A stretch of 43,184 nucleotides of DNA, taken from Thermoplasmata archaeon. Its GTDB lineage: Archaea > Thermoplasmatota > Thermoplasmata > Thermoplasmatales > Thermoplasmataceae. Numbering within the stretch: the stretch's first letter is position 1; every line of letters starts with the position of its first letter. The notes beneath the pieces are model-generated. The model was not told the origin of the DNA. It was given only the letters and a program-made list of their open reading frames with translations, and did not search any database. Where the stretch lies: positions 1 through 43,184 of the forward strand of contig JAJZXS010000031.1 in assembly GCA_021806295.1 (NCBI GenBank). The letters are read 5' to 3'. The translations under genes were made by a program, and so were the position numbers. Of this stretch, positions 34,501 through 42,792 are shown piece by piece.

Positions 34501-34840
34501 TAATTTTGCTGAATACGTTATATCATATTCAGGAAATTCTCTGATGCTTAATCCACATGCGGAGGTTATTACATCAAGCGGCACAGATTTTGCATTCCTT
34601 CCAGGAATGACTCCTGGAAAAACATATTATGTTACGGTAGACGCGTATTCCTCCAATGGGTCCTTTATATCATCAAATGAGGTTTCTGTCCATTACAGCC
34701 TGATTTCTTATCTCATAAATATTCTGATATTGCTTGGCATACTGGCATATATAATATTCATAGTTCTGTTCTTCATGCGCAGGAAAAAGAGAAAAAAGGA
34801 TCTGGAGGATGAAGAATTTGAATATTTTAAATATAATTAA
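31529..34840 (+). CDS. Membrane-anchored sedolisin (S53, pro-kumamolisin-type) acid protease with large C-terminal region
   Basis: Serine-carboxyl endopeptidase active at low pH, outside the cell. 1,103 residues from the chosen ATG, which gives a clean signal/anchor (RKRILAVTLVFIFILSALAI). The catalytic set is visible: E201 and D205 in ASETAIDVEW, oxyanion D285 in SGDQGAND, and Ser392 in GGTSIATPMWAG. GWNPVTGLGTP near 450-460 marks the calcium-site end of the domain. The segment before the catalytic domain (about 40-125) is shorter than the usual 150-190-residue propeptide. After it come roughly 600 residues of beta-rich, N-glycosylation-rich sequence, then a C-terminal helix (LINILILLGILAYIIFIVLF) and basic tail, so the enzyme is held on the outer membrane face. 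Probably a nutrient-scavenging protease. Confidence 0.92.
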   Translation: MESGRKRILAVTLVFIFILSALAISETNYPPSVATVDANSGNNTSPVLLAYIPSSFHQYVGSQLNNSKIPYTYYGNLLNVNDSSNRGSISYIFSMLNRTLGIQYFIFNSSDDFVPYEENASYLANPYTPANIYDAYDMNYIHDQGYYGNNTTIAVVDAYGDPTINYDVSAFDNLTGLPAINLNISTPEGAITSTNSNWASETAIDVEWSHAMAPGAKINLVLSPGDGSRLLDSVAYAVTHHLGNIISISWGQAESQMTAHELSELNSIYRQAAEENITVVAASGDQGANDGTSAKTVNFPASDPYVLGVGGATLTETSSGGYTQTAWGETVNGKVEASGGGFSSYFSTPYYQVAPNYTEEKRGVPDVSLDANPNTGVLTIVDGREYTLGGTSIATPMWAGIIATMDQYYNRSLGLVNPIFYKISETKYYSKAFTQITSGGNYGYSAGPGWNPVTGLGTPLVSNLINDTGKILNGYGTVATFNNTTYATGISATINVSGNSVEQYNGSTFYYTGFYDNPENYIKFGILTNETGYYYEYSVYENGTRTYGILKGSAAADIGVNISGSEIEFMVNGTPVKDLNMPLAFAGEYRAAVGAQQDNARINFVSIPEGTYSHIKITNETGNIAYSGIYQQGYSTVGTSYSNITLSYNSSTGTLTAIQGPEVDKMIYGTHGAVHIDYTISFGVKSTVKFSLSNGEYATYTVNGSSLGSSPSLSGGYYNVVATESNGSTISREIYVPHIETESITLNYTPSYASPKYTMFVDGFFRYTGTSGTVSAYELVGSNFVNVSADGFYPASASGNTITSVTMTPEKVLLNVFVSNGNVNVTMNGNSTENNGGYHYLMIKPENVDINVSKAGYSTYNRSVDLIPGESRYVYVLLTPDNTSLKEATGTVENIQYDYNISNANITYNGKSLGYTNQSGEYTVFLNGTEDLTFHEYLYNNNTTAISTGSNNVVYMSPASVSIVIVNFKITYSLPLGFYFAFVSWDKYPLNNFAEYVISYSGNSLMLNPHAEVITSSGTDFAFLPGMTPGKTYYVTVDAYSSNGSFISSNEVSVHYSLISYLINILILLGILAYIIFIVLFFMRRKKRKKDLEDEEFEYFKYN

Positions 34841-34845
34841 AAATT

Positions 34846-35871
34846 TTATAATTCTTTAAGGATTTCTTTCCTTGCAGTATCCATGTTCTTTAATTTTTCA
34901 TAACCTATTTCAACTGATCTTGTTCTTAAGCCGCAGTCAGGGTTAACCCTGACAAGTTCAGGGGGCATTATGCCCAGCGTATAGTTTATCCTGTCCTTGA
35001 TAAGCTGCACAGGCTCGATATAATCTATATGTACATCTGTGACGCCAAGGCCTATGAACTTCTTTCTGGTGTTGAGCTGCTGGAAATACTTTAAATCTTC
35101 ATAGCCCGGCCGTGATGAGTCTGAAAGACCAGGATCCAGGGAGTCCCTGTTTGCAAATTCGAGATTTAACCCGTCAATCTTTATGTCATTCATAACATCA
35201 TATAGCATACGGTAATCTGTGCTGTAGCATACATGTATTGTAAATTCACAGTTATCTATTCCTTCAACAGATCTGTTGAGTGAATCAACAACTATCTGCA
35301 TCTCATCGGGATGTGTTGTTGTGGCCGGCTCATCCAGCTGGATTTCCAGTTTTTTCCCCGGATACTTGGAATCCCATAATTTCTTAAGGTTTTTCATTTC
35401 CTCATTGAGCAGGGATGCAAATGCCATGGCGGTTTCGTATCTGTCCCGGTAATGCTCATTAAATGACCAGTCCATCATGGTGTAAGGCCCGGTGACAGGA
35501 ATTTTTATATTAGAATAATCCCGTGACAGCAGGTATTCAAGCTCATCTGAATGGAACGATTCCTTTATTGATAAGTCCTGAACTATGCTTCCCTTTTTAT
35601 AATAGCGGTTGTCAAAAGACCTTACAGGGCCATAGAATTCAATGCCATTGATGCGGTTTGCCTGGTGTTCATACATTTCCCATCTGAACATTTCGCCACC
35701 TACACCTATATTATCCAGCCCAGCATGCCTGAACAGGTCTATTGTTTCCTCCGTTGCCTTCTCTGAAAGCCTGTAATACTCATCTGTACCGTATATTTTA
35801 TGAAATACTGTACTTAGATATTTTGGCTTCCTGAAACTTCCTATTTCCTGAGATATCAAATATTTTCCCAT
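34846..35871 (-). CDS. metE: Cobalamin-independent methionine synthase, catalytic (MetE C-terminal-like) protein
   Basis: Transfers a methyl group to homocysteine. 341 residues from the ATG of MGKYLISQEIGSFRKP, corresponding to the C-terminal barrel of bacterial MetE. Zinc ligands are visible in HVCYS (His, Cys), the Glu of NLEFANRD and the Cys of RVNPDCGLRTR; QLDEPA is the conserved active-site strand. AGGTGA overlapping the upstream stop is the Shine-Dalgarno. The upstream gene encodes the N-terminal-like half, so the enzyme is split or of the archaeal core type, which may use a methyl donor other than polyglutamyl-methyltetrahydrofolate (inference). Confidence 0.9.
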   Translation of the reverse strand: MGKYLISQEIGSFRKPKYLSTVFHKIYGTDEYYRLSEKATEETIDLFRHAGLDNIGVGGEMFRWEMYEHQANRINGIEFYGPVRSFDNRYYKKGSIVQDLSIKESFHSDELEYLLSRDYSNIKIPVTGPYTMMDWSFNEHYRDRYETAMAFASLLNEEMKNLKKLWDSKYPGKKLEIQLDEPATTTHPDEMQIVVDSLNRSVEGIDNCEFTIHVCYSTDYRMLYDVMNDIKIDGLNLEFANRDSLDPGLSDSSRPGYEDLKYFQQLNTRKKFIGLGVTDVHIDYIEPVQLIKDRINYTLGIMPPELVRVNPDCGLRTRSVEIGYEKLKNMDTARKEILKEL

Positions 35872-35872
35872 C

Positions 35873-36754
35873 TTATTCACCTATGCCTGATATAAGTTCT
35901 ATTTTTCTGTCAGCTATCATTCTCGGAAGGAAATCGAAATATTCCCTGTGGCTTACTATCACGCGGTCAGCATCTATGGAATCCAGAATTTTATTGATGC
36001 CCACTACACTTTCCATCTTTGTGCTGTACCCATCTATGAGTTTTACACCGGGTACTGCAGAATTTAATCTTGAAATTTCGAAATTCTCCTGAGTGTAATC
36101 AGAAATAATGGAATACAACCTTCCCTTTATATTTCCTGGATAAAGCTTACCGGTTGTAACCAGCCTTATCTGGAATTCTGACAGTGATGAAAGGTCAAGC
36201 ACATCCTTTTCCCCGTATGGAATAGGGTCATATATCACAACCTTCCTGAGTTTGAGCTGCCCCAGTATTTCCCTGTAAAGTTTCTCAACGCCTGCCTGAA
36301 ATTTATCATAGCTCAGCATGGTTCTGGACATTTTATAGAATGATAAGGGTGATGGAAGAAAAGCGTTAAAATGGTTCCCATCAGGAACATATAGGGGCAG
36401 TGGCGGGTTTTCATTAAGAGGCGAAAAATCGGCAGGGTCCATTGTAAGTCCGCCCATATAATTTATTACAGGCATCCTGTAAAAACTGTTGGTTTCCTTG
36501 AATCTTGAAAGAGGGCCAAGATCAATCCCATCGGTCATAAGGCATATGGGCCTCAGTATATCATACCAGTTAAATAGAGGATCTGTGTGTTCTATACTGT
36601 TTTCATTAAGGGTGCTGTAAAATGATCTCTTTTCAGATTCAATTTCGCTGTTCAGGGAGGCGTCCGGAATTCTTCCTTTCTCCCATCTACCTATATGGAG
36701 CCTTAATTCATTGGTTTTCGGGTAAATGCCATAAACTAATTTTTCTACTTCCAT
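35873..36754 (-). CDS. MetE N-terminal-like partner protein
   Basis: 293 residues from the ATG of MEVEKLVYGIYPKTNELRL. It resembles the N-terminal barrel of methionine synthase: an early YPKTNELR segment, LFNWYDILRP, PLSRFKETNSFYRMPV and LPSPLSFYKMSR follow the family layout. It lacks the zinc site. Separated from the catalytic gene by one base, so both are made together. In this group the protein may assist homocysteine or methyl-donor binding; its exact role is not known from sequence. Confidence 0.8.
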   Translation of the reverse strand: MEVEKLVYGIYPKTNELRLHIGRWEKGRIPDASLNSEIESEKRSFYSTLNENSIEHTDPLFNWYDILRPICLMTDGIDLGPLSRFKETNSFYRMPVINYMGGLTMDPADFSPLNENPPLPLYVPDGNHFNAFLPSPLSFYKMSRTMLSYDKFQAGVEKLYREILGQLKLRKVVIYDPIPYGEKDVLDLSSLSEFQIRLVTTGKLYPGNIKGRLYSIISDYTQENFEISRLNSAVPGVKLIDGYSTKMESVVGINKILDSIDADRVIVSHREYFDFLPRMIADRKIELISGIGE

Positions 36755-36815
36755 GGCAGTTTATGTCAGGATATTAATAAAAGATTTTTGCTTAATATAT
36801 GATTTTCAGTAATAA

Positions 36816-37748
36816 TCAGTCCACTACGGTTTCCATTAGCTCCATATATGGCTCCTCATCTCCTATCCTAATTTTTGCATTCAGTGGCAGAACCATCTGT
36901 TCCTCCCCGTGGCCGAACGGAGCGCCATAAAGTGATGGCTTGTTGATTTCATTCATGAACTTCTGCACAACATCCTCTATGGATGGCATTGGCTCCTCCT
37001 TGTCGAATATAGCTTTGAAATCACCGAACACAAATCCGTTGAACTGTTCCACTATGTTTGCCAGCTTCATGCTGAAAAAATACCGGTCAATATCACCGGA
37101 GGTTACATCTGTATCCTCTATGAAGAATATCCTACCTGAAGTTTCCGGTATATAATTTGTGCCAAGAAGTGATGCAACGAGTGATATATTTGTCCCCATG
37201 GAATATCCCTCCGTTTTTCCCGGAATGATGTATTTTATCAGCCTGTCCCTGTACATGTTTATTTCATCGGATTTTCCTGAAAGTATCTGTAGAAATTCTT
37301 TGAATGAAGGTTTCGACAGATCATCCACATCAGAAGCAACCATGGGCCCATGGAATGTTACCATGTTGGAGTTCCTGTTGATTGCAAGGTGCAGAGCAGT
37401 AATATCGCTGTAGCCCATGAATATCTTTGGATTTTCTGCTATGGCTTCATAATCCAGCAGAGATAGTATATGTATGCTACCGTATCCACCCCTTGCACAG
37501 AATATGGCCTTGACATTATCATCCCTGAATGCCGACATAAGCTCCTCGGCCCGATCCTTTGCAGGTGCAGCAAGGTCATTTCTCTGGTTGAGTTTTTTGA
37601 TGTTCTTGCCAACTGTAACACGATATCCCAGCTTTTTCAGCTTGGAGATTCCCCTGGATAGCTTAATCATATCCGGGGCACTTGCCGGTGCTATCACCCT
37701 TATCTCGTCTCCCTGTTTTAATGCAGGTGGTTTTATTCTATTTTCCAT
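36816..37748 (-). CDS. S66-family peptidase (LD-carboxypeptidase/MccF-like)
   Basis: 310 residues from the ATG of MENRIKPPALKQGDEIRV. Layout of the S66 family: VIAPASAP near the N-terminus, the nucleophile Ser in IFMGYSDITALHLAI, Glu in FFIEDTDVTSGDIDR and His in GAPFGHGEEQMVLPL, forming the Ser-Glu-His triad. Bacterial members cleave LD-peptide bonds of murein. This kind of archaeon has no murein, so an MccF-like role on peptide-nucleotide or other amide substrates, or cytosolic peptide recycling, is more plausible. Its start overlaps the stop of the M20 amidohydrolase gene, suggesting a shared function in peptide breakdown. Confidence 0.88.
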   Translation of the reverse strand: MENRIKPPALKQGDEIRVIAPASAPDMIKLSRGISKLKKLGYRVTVGKNIKKLNQRNDLAAPAKDRAEELMSAFRDDNVKAIFCARGGYGSIHILSLLDYEAIAENPKIFMGYSDITALHLAINRNSNMVTFHGPMVASDVDDLSKPSFKEFLQILSGKSDEINMYRDRLIKYIIPGKTEGYSMGTNISLVASLLGTNYIPETSGRIFFIEDTDVTSGDIDRYFFSMKLANIVEQFNGFVFGDFKAIFDKEEPMPSIEDVVQKFMNEINKPSLYGAPFGHGEEQMVLPLNAKIRIGDEEPYMELMETVVD

Positions 37749-38904
37749 GCCTATCAAACTCCGATTTTATAGAATTCAGTATCTGCTTATTTTCCATAAT
37801 TTTCACTATGGCAGAGGATGACACATTTATGGTTGTCAAAAGGTTCTGCCTGGCCCTCTGGGGATTGGCAGCGTCCCGAAATTCATCTGAATGCCCTGGC
37901 AGCCCGGTTCCTATTTTCATGTCTATATGTCCCGTTGGCACTACAAGGCTTACGTTTGCTTCATCTGTGCTGCCACTGGCGGGCTCGTCGGTTTTATCTA
38001 TATTAATGGGTGCCAGCCCCTTCCTTTCCATCTCCTCCTGAAGGATGATATCAACTGTTCGGTTTGCGCTGTACTCTGTATACACAGGCATCAAATCGCT
38101 TATATCCAGCGTTGCGCCGTAGCCTTCTGCTATGCCATGTGCAAGTTTTTTTACCTTTTCAACAAAGCCTGAAAGGTATGATGAACTTGAAGACCTGACA
38201 TCCACCTCCATTACGGCCCTATCCGGAACAACATTGGATGCCTGCCCACCTTCCCTTATGACCATGCCTATGACTATGTTTTTATCTCCCCTGGCAGAAT
38301 CTCTAAGATTGTTGATGGCCCCGTAGGTTGTCACCAGTGCGTCCAGTGCATTAACCCCATAACAGGGTGAGGCAGCCATATGTGCAGCCTTTCCATGAAA
38401 TGTGAATTCCATTTCTGCATCTGCAAGAGCCTTTGAACCAACTGCCCAGATGTCATCAGGGTGCATGCCTATAACAAAATCGATATCGCGGAATGCCCCC
38501 GAGGCTGCCATTCTTGCCTTACTTCCTGCATATGGCCCTATGCCCTCCTCTGATGGTGTCCCAAAGACAACTATCTTTCCTGATGTGATTATATTTTTTA
38601 CTGTAATGGCCGTTCCGTATGCCCATGCAGATATGAGGTTATGCCCGCATGAATGACCATTTGGCAGAGCATCATATTCCATTAATATGCCCACAACCGG
38701 AGACCCGACCCCATATTCAGCCCGGAATGCGGTGTCCATGCCCATATATGGATTTGTAATTGTGAAACCTTCATTTTTTAATTCATTAATAACAAGTGCT
38801 GATGATTTATATTCTGTGCTTCCGAGTTCAGCAAAGCCATAGATTTTTTCTGAAAGTGATATGATAGAATCTTCATATTTAGATATTATAGAATCTATTC
38901 TCAT
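37738..38904 (-). CDS. M20-family amidohydrolase/aminoacylase
   Basis: 388 residues of the M20D type (hippurate/IAA-amino-acid hydrolase, AbgB-like). Metal ligands are in GHSCGHN (C86, H88), TPSEEG (E119, E120) and MHPDD (H148), with a late His in LPGHSDEF. The lid/dimerisation domain (about 165-280) interrupts the catalytic domain, as expected. Cytosolic; hydrolyses N-acyl or peptide-like amide bonds, exact substrate unknown. First gene of a pair with the S66 peptidase (11-base overlap). Confidence 0.9.
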   Translation of the reverse strand: MRIDSIISKYEDSIISLSEKIYGFAELGSTEYKSSALVINELKNEGFTITNPYMGMDTAFRAEYGVGSPVVGILMEYDALPNGHSCGHNLISAWAYGTAITVKNIITSGKIVVFGTPSEEGIGPYAGSKARMAASGAFRDIDFVIGMHPDDIWAVGSKALADAEMEFTFHGKAAHMAASPCYGVNALDALVTTYGAINNLRDSARGDKNIVIGMVIREGGQASNVVPDRAVMEVDVRSSSSSYLSGFVEKVKKLAHGIAEGYGATLDISDLMPVYTEYSANRTVDIILQEEMERKGLAPINIDKTDEPASGSTDEANVSLVVPTGHIDMKIGTGLPGHSDEFRDAANPQRARQNLLTTINVSSSAIVKIMENKQILNSIKSEFDRHGK

Positions 38905-39167
38905 GGTGCTATATTCATTTTAGGTTAATATTATTAACTAACTTAATACTTGAATTTACAAATTATATCTGATAATTATTCTTGGTTCATTATGGTAAGG
39001 TTTAACTGCCTTACAAAACATAATGCAAATTATTCCAATAATAAAAAAGAAGATCAAACATCCGATATTGATAATTGTATAAATATAAATTTTGATGCAG
39101 ATTTTTTCAATTGAATATTAAGTTCCATTGTGGAATGATAGTGTAGATTATAGTAACTCTCATAAAT
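38905..39167. other. AT-rich intergenic region with a doubtful short frame
   Basis: A 40-codon frame (38992-39114) starts MVRFNCLTKHNANYSNNKK about 27 bases after AATTATATCT, but its Asn/Asp-rich composition mostly mirrors local AT richness. GTAAGG...CCTTAC (38995-39014) can form a six-base stem within it. Nothing here is firmly a gene. Confidence 0.2.
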
Positions 39168-40499
39168 CTACGTAATTTTTATCTGGGATTTTATTACCTC
39201 TCCGGCAGTGTCCAGGAATTGCTTTTCCTTTCCACGTGGTATGACACCGCCAGCGGCAATATCATGCCCGCCACCTGAACCGCCAGCGGCCGCACATGCA
39301 GCCTTCATTACCTCGGAGAGGTTAAGTCCCTTTGAAACTGCCTGCCTTGACCCTCTTGATGAGATTTTAATGTCGTCAGTCCCCACATTGAAACCTATTA
39401 CGGGCTTATCCGGTTTTACTGCATAGAGTGCTATTGCCCCTGATATAGGCCCTGCCATTTCTGATTCCGGTGCATAGAAGTACCGGAGATATTTTTCCTC
39501 CTTTAAATCGCTTTTTGCCCGGTATATGTAATCTATCAATTTTGTTTTGAATATCTTGGCATTTCCGATCATCTCTGCAGATACACTATTATCTCCTAAA
39601 AAATACTGTACAGGGAGGGATTGCATCCCTATTCTGGCATTCCCGTCAATTATTGAATTAAGCTCCTTGGATGAGAAGCCTATGTCATCAAAGTAAAGAA
39701 CATCTCCTTCCAGGTATTTTATAGCATCGGAGCCAACACCGTTTTCCAGCATCTTCAGTGCAAGCGTATTTGCAAGAATTTTATTTTCATCTGTTGTTAG
39801 ATCAATAACGTTTCTTTCCGGATCTATCTTTATTTTTCCCAGAAACTCCTTGACTGCATCTGGATGCCCTGTCAGTCCCGTGAAGAATGGATCAATGGAA
39901 TATGTAATGGCATCAAGTAGATTTCCTTCCATATTCAGTGTGTGGTGGGTCTGATAGGTATTGTACTCATCAAACAGTTTCCTGTTGATACCCGAAAGGC
40001 CCCCGATGTCCTGCTTATCAGCCATAACGCCCGACATAAAGAATGGAAATAAATCCCTATTTTTTTCATCCATAACAAGTGCAAACATATATGCCATAGT
40101 GGCGCCACAGGCCTCCCTGGTTCCATTGATCCCGTAGTCCCTGGCATTGATATTTATTCCAGATGTTTCGGTCTTATTGTAGAAATGATGGTCCAGAACT
40201 ATAAAATTTGTATGCCCTGCTATGGCCGGAATCTGTGACGACCCAGCGTCAACAATAATATTTAAAACATTGGCCTCTTCTTCATAAAGGACGCGAAAAC
40301 CCTCATTGTCCAGGTTTTTTATATATGACAGATGATATTTTATATCCAGGCGCTCCAGCATCCTGAGAAGGATTATGGATGAACTTACGCCGTCCCCATC
40401 ATAATGTGCCAGAACACGAACATATTTTTCTGCCCTGAGCCTTTCAGTGGCATCATGCAGTGCATTGTATAGATCTTCTCCTGTTATATCATAAATCAT
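39168..40499 (-). CDS. Archaeal RecJ-like DHH/DHHA1 phosphoesterase
   Basis: 443 residues. The DHH domain has LAHYDGDGVSSS (D34, D36), NIIVDAGSSQIP (D84) and FIVLDHHFYN (D103-H104-H105). DHHA1 domain near the C-terminus ends GGSGGGHDIAAGG. Archaeal proteins of this type are single-strand exonucleases; some (GAN) bind the GINS complex at the replication fork, and others act on RNA. The start overlaps the S15 stop (ATGA), a gene order common in archaea. Which subtype this is cannot be decided by eye. Confidence 0.9.
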   Translation of the reverse strand: MIYDITGEDLYNALHDATERLRAEKYVRVLAHYDGDGVSSSIILLRMLERLDIKYHLSYIKNLDNEGFRVLYEEEANVLNIIVDAGSSQIPAIAGHTNFIVLDHHFYNKTETSGININARDYGINGTREACGATMAYMFALVMDEKNRDLFPFFMSGVMADKQDIGGLSGINRKLFDEYNTYQTHHTLNMEGNLLDAITYSIDPFFTGLTGHPDAVKEFLGKIKIDPERNVIDLTTDENKILANTLALKMLENGVGSDAIKYLEGDVLYFDDIGFSSKELNSIIDGNARIGMQSLPVQYFLGDNSVSAEMIGNAKIFKTKLIDYIYRAKSDLKEEKYLRYFYAPESEMAGPISGAIALYAVKPDKPVIGFNVGTDDIKISSRGSRQAVSKGLNLSEVMKAACAAAGGSGGGHDIAAGGVIPRGKEKQFLDTAGEVIKSQIKIT

Positions 40500-40930
40500 A
40501 GGACTCTTTTCAGGGACCAGTCTGCAGGCAATCTGCCAGTGCGTTTGTAATATCTCATCAGACGAAGTATTTTTGACATTATAAGCTGGCTTCCCCTTGT
40601 ATTGCTTATATCCTTCTTATTAAGCAGGAGGTGTTTTGATACGTTTTTATATCTTTTAATCAGGAATGCAAGTTCCTCTGGCATATCTTCCTTCAGGCCA
40701 TTTTCTTCCAGTATTTTCCCCATTTTCTGGTGAAGTACGGGCCTTACCCCTGGAACAGCGTACTGATCCCTGAGTTTTATTCCTATCATTGATTTTGATA
40801 ATCCATCTTTCCTGAACTTTAATATTTCTTCCTTTATTTCATCATCGTTCTGCATCCAGGATGGCCTTTCCTCAAGTGTCAATCTTCTGGATCCTGATTT
40901 TCCTCTCTTTCTTGTGTGCATTCGTGCCAT
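40496..40930 (-). CDS. rps15: 30S ribosomal protein S15 (uS15)
   Basis: 144 residues, archaeal/eukaryotic length with the extra N-terminal domain. It begins MARMHTRKRGKSGSRRL and contains the RNA-binding block NTRGSQLIMSKILRLMRYYK ahead of KRTGRLP. Binds the 16S central domain. Co-transcribed with the RecJ-like gene through an ATGA overlap. Confidence 0.96.
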   Translation of the reverse strand: MARMHTRKRGKSGSRRLTLEERPSWMQNDDEIKEEILKFRKDGLSKSMIGIKLRDQYAVPGVRPVLHQKMGKILEENGLKEDMPEELAFLIKRYKNVSKHLLLNKKDISNTRGSQLIMSKILRLMRYYKRTGRLPADWSLKRVL

Positions 40931-41025
40931 TGAAATCCATAGTGTATTATTATTATAAATTTATTCTTTTTGCTTTTATATTAGAATGAGTACAGGAATT
41001 CAATCAACCTGATATTTTTTCACAG

Positions 41026-41694
41026 TTATCCTACCATGGATGTGAATCTTTCGTACTGGGATATTACTTCCATCCCCACAGACCATATGGTCAGCTCCTC
41101 ATCGAATATCCTGTATGCTTTAAAATGGCTGTAAACATCCGAAATATAGTCTCCCTGTGAAAAACCACCTATGACAACGTTTAAGTTTTCATCAATAATT
41201 ATATCGGACAGTTTTGATTCTTTGCCATCAGGTGAGAGCGCTATAGTCTTTCCATCCAAACCCTTCAAAAAGGGAATCAGCTTTTCCTCTCTCAGAGATA
41301 ACAGCTCGGTGCCATTGTATTCTATGGATTTCTTCCGGAAGAGGTCCTCAATGAGGCCTTCAAAGCGGTTATACGATCTGGGAAGGTTTGTATTACCATT
41401 TATGTGCATAATAAAATTATCCCTTGTATGTATAAAAATATCCAGTCCGCCTCTTTTATTCAGGATGGACTCCGTTGCCATTTCCAGAAATAGGTATACT
41501 ATATCTGGCCTGCCCCTTCGATTTGATTCCCCGGGATAGTATTTTTCAATAGATGTGTGCATGTAATTTGAGTCAAGCAGCATTTCTCCGGGTTTCTTGT
41601 GGTTTTTTTCAGCGATGTTCTTTATAGCATGGTCACCCCACATTTTTTCCGGTATAAGTTGCAGTTCTGCATCCGCTATAATCAGTCTGAGCAT
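41026..41694 (-). CDS. nep1: rRNA small-subunit pseudouridine N1-methyltransferase Nep1
   Basis: Methylates the hypermodified pseudouridine in helix 35 of 16S rRNA and aids small-subunit assembly. 222 residues from the ATG of MLRLIIADAELQLIP. SPOUT-class trefoil-knot enzyme: RRGRPDIVYLFLEMATES is the family core, VVIGGFSQGDYIS forms the SAM knot, and EELTIWSVGMEVISQYER the C-terminal strand. Immediately follows the HtpX-like gene. A TTG five codons upstream is possible but less likely. Confidence 0.92.
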   Translation of the reverse strand: MLRLIIADAELQLIPEKMWGDHAIKNIAEKNHKKPGEMLLDSNYMHTSIEKYYPGESNRRGRPDIVYLFLEMATESILNKRGGLDIFIHTRDNFIMHINGNTNLPRSYNRFEGLIEDLFRKKSIEYNGTELLSLREEKLIPFLKGLDGKTIALSPDGKESKLSDIIIDENLNVVIGGFSQGDYISDVYSHFKAYRIFDEELTIWSVGMEVISQYERFTSMVG

Positions 41695-41710
41695 TATTTT
41701 GTATGGCAAT

Positions 41711-42697
41711 TCAGGATTTACTGTTTTCTATTAATTGTATTCTTTTTTCGGTTGATGGATGGTCAAGGCTCAGGGATTTCATAACGTTTTCTGGGATTTT
41801 GTCTATTTCAGAGATGCGTTTTAAGCCGTCTATAAGATATTCCTTATTCACATATTTTAGAGCATTCAAATCTGCCTGTACCTCATTGTGCCGTTTTACT
41901 GCGGGAACCACCAGCATGATAAATAGTATAAGTATCAGAAAGAAAAGTGGTGTCATGTAAAAGAATAAGGGGTTTGTTGATGTAATGGCCAGTGATATGA
42001 TATTGATCATCACAATAAAAAATATAAAATTGATAAATGTGGTTTTCTGATTATGCCTCAATTTTATGTGTGAAAGTTCATGTGCCAGGACACCTATTAT
42101 TTCATTATAATCCAGAACGTTCATAAGATAGCTGGTTATAAAAACATATGATTCTCTCCTGTTTACCTCGAAGGCATTTGCTATTCTGTCATTGGTGTTT
42201 ATTATGTATATTTCAGGTTCTTTTATGCCCATTTCCTCTGAAAGGTGTGCTGCCTCATTGTTTATGAAAATATCCTGAAGTTTCTTTGATTTCCTTATCA
42301 GTATACTTACCATAGGGTTGTTGGCAGAGATGCCCCATATGAATATTATAAAAGCATTCAGTATTATCAGGTACGAGTACTGGTCAACCAATTTTATATA
42401 TCCCTGGGCCAGCAGCATTACCAGGAAAAATATAGATAGGTACGTTACGTACCGCCAGCTCATATCATCGGTTATATACTGGAATATGTTTTCATCTGAA
42501 TCCTGATCGCGCATTATATTTTTAAAATGCATGAAAAGCATACTGTTTATGATAATTATGGCAAGCATCACCACTACAGTATAAATTGAAAATGGAATAG
42601 ATGACAGTATAATATATACCAGAAAGATAATTATCAGGGACAGGTTTGACAGCAGTGCGGATTTTCTCAGTATTTCTTTTTTATCCTCAGGTGACAT
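41711..42697 (-). CDS. htpX: HtpX-like M48 membrane metalloprotease
   Basis: 328 residues from the ATG of MSPEDKKEILRKSALL. Hydrophobic helices at about 18-56, 83-100 and 108-128 precede the catalytic domain. Zinc site LAHELSHIKLRH (H206, E207, H210) with the third ligand Glu in HNEVQADLNALKYV; a hydrophobic hairpin (about 220-265) lies between. Degrades damaged membrane proteins, active site on the cytosolic face. GTTAAATAAAGG lies about 30 bases upstream as a promoter. Nep1 follows with a 16-base gap. Confidence 0.9.
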   Translation of the reverse strand: MSPEDKKEILRKSALLSNLSLIIIFLVYIILSSIPFSIYTVVVMLAIIIINSMLFMHFKNIMRDQDSDENIFQYITDDMSWRYVTYLSIFFLVMLLAQGYIKLVDQYSYLIILNAFIIFIWGISANNPMVSILIRKSKKLQDIFINNEAAHLSEEMGIKEPEIYIINTNDRIANAFEVNRRESYVFITSYLMNVLDYNEIIGVLAHELSHIKLRHNQKTTFINFIFFIVMINIISLAITSTNPLFFYMTPLFFLILILFIMLVVPAVKRHNEVQADLNALKYVNKEYLIDGLKRISEIDKIPENVMKSLSLDHPSTEKRIQLIENSKS

Positions 42698-42762
42698 TAT
42701 ATTATACACAATGAATGCCTTTATTTAACATATTGCAAAATGTAATTATCCTACATGGATAA

Positions 42763-42772
42763 GATTTATAAG
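42763..42772 (+). promoter_or_regulatory. TATA-like promoter of the DUF488 gene
   Basis: GATTTATAAG centred about 25 bases before the ATG at 42793, consistent with leaderless initiation. Confidence 0.45.
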
Positions 42773-42792
42773 ATCGGTGTAGTTATTTATTA

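Noticed and set aside
36816-37748. Murein recycling by the S66 peptidase
   Set aside because: No murein genes are present and the inferred host has no cell wall; the family also contains enzymes acting on other amides.
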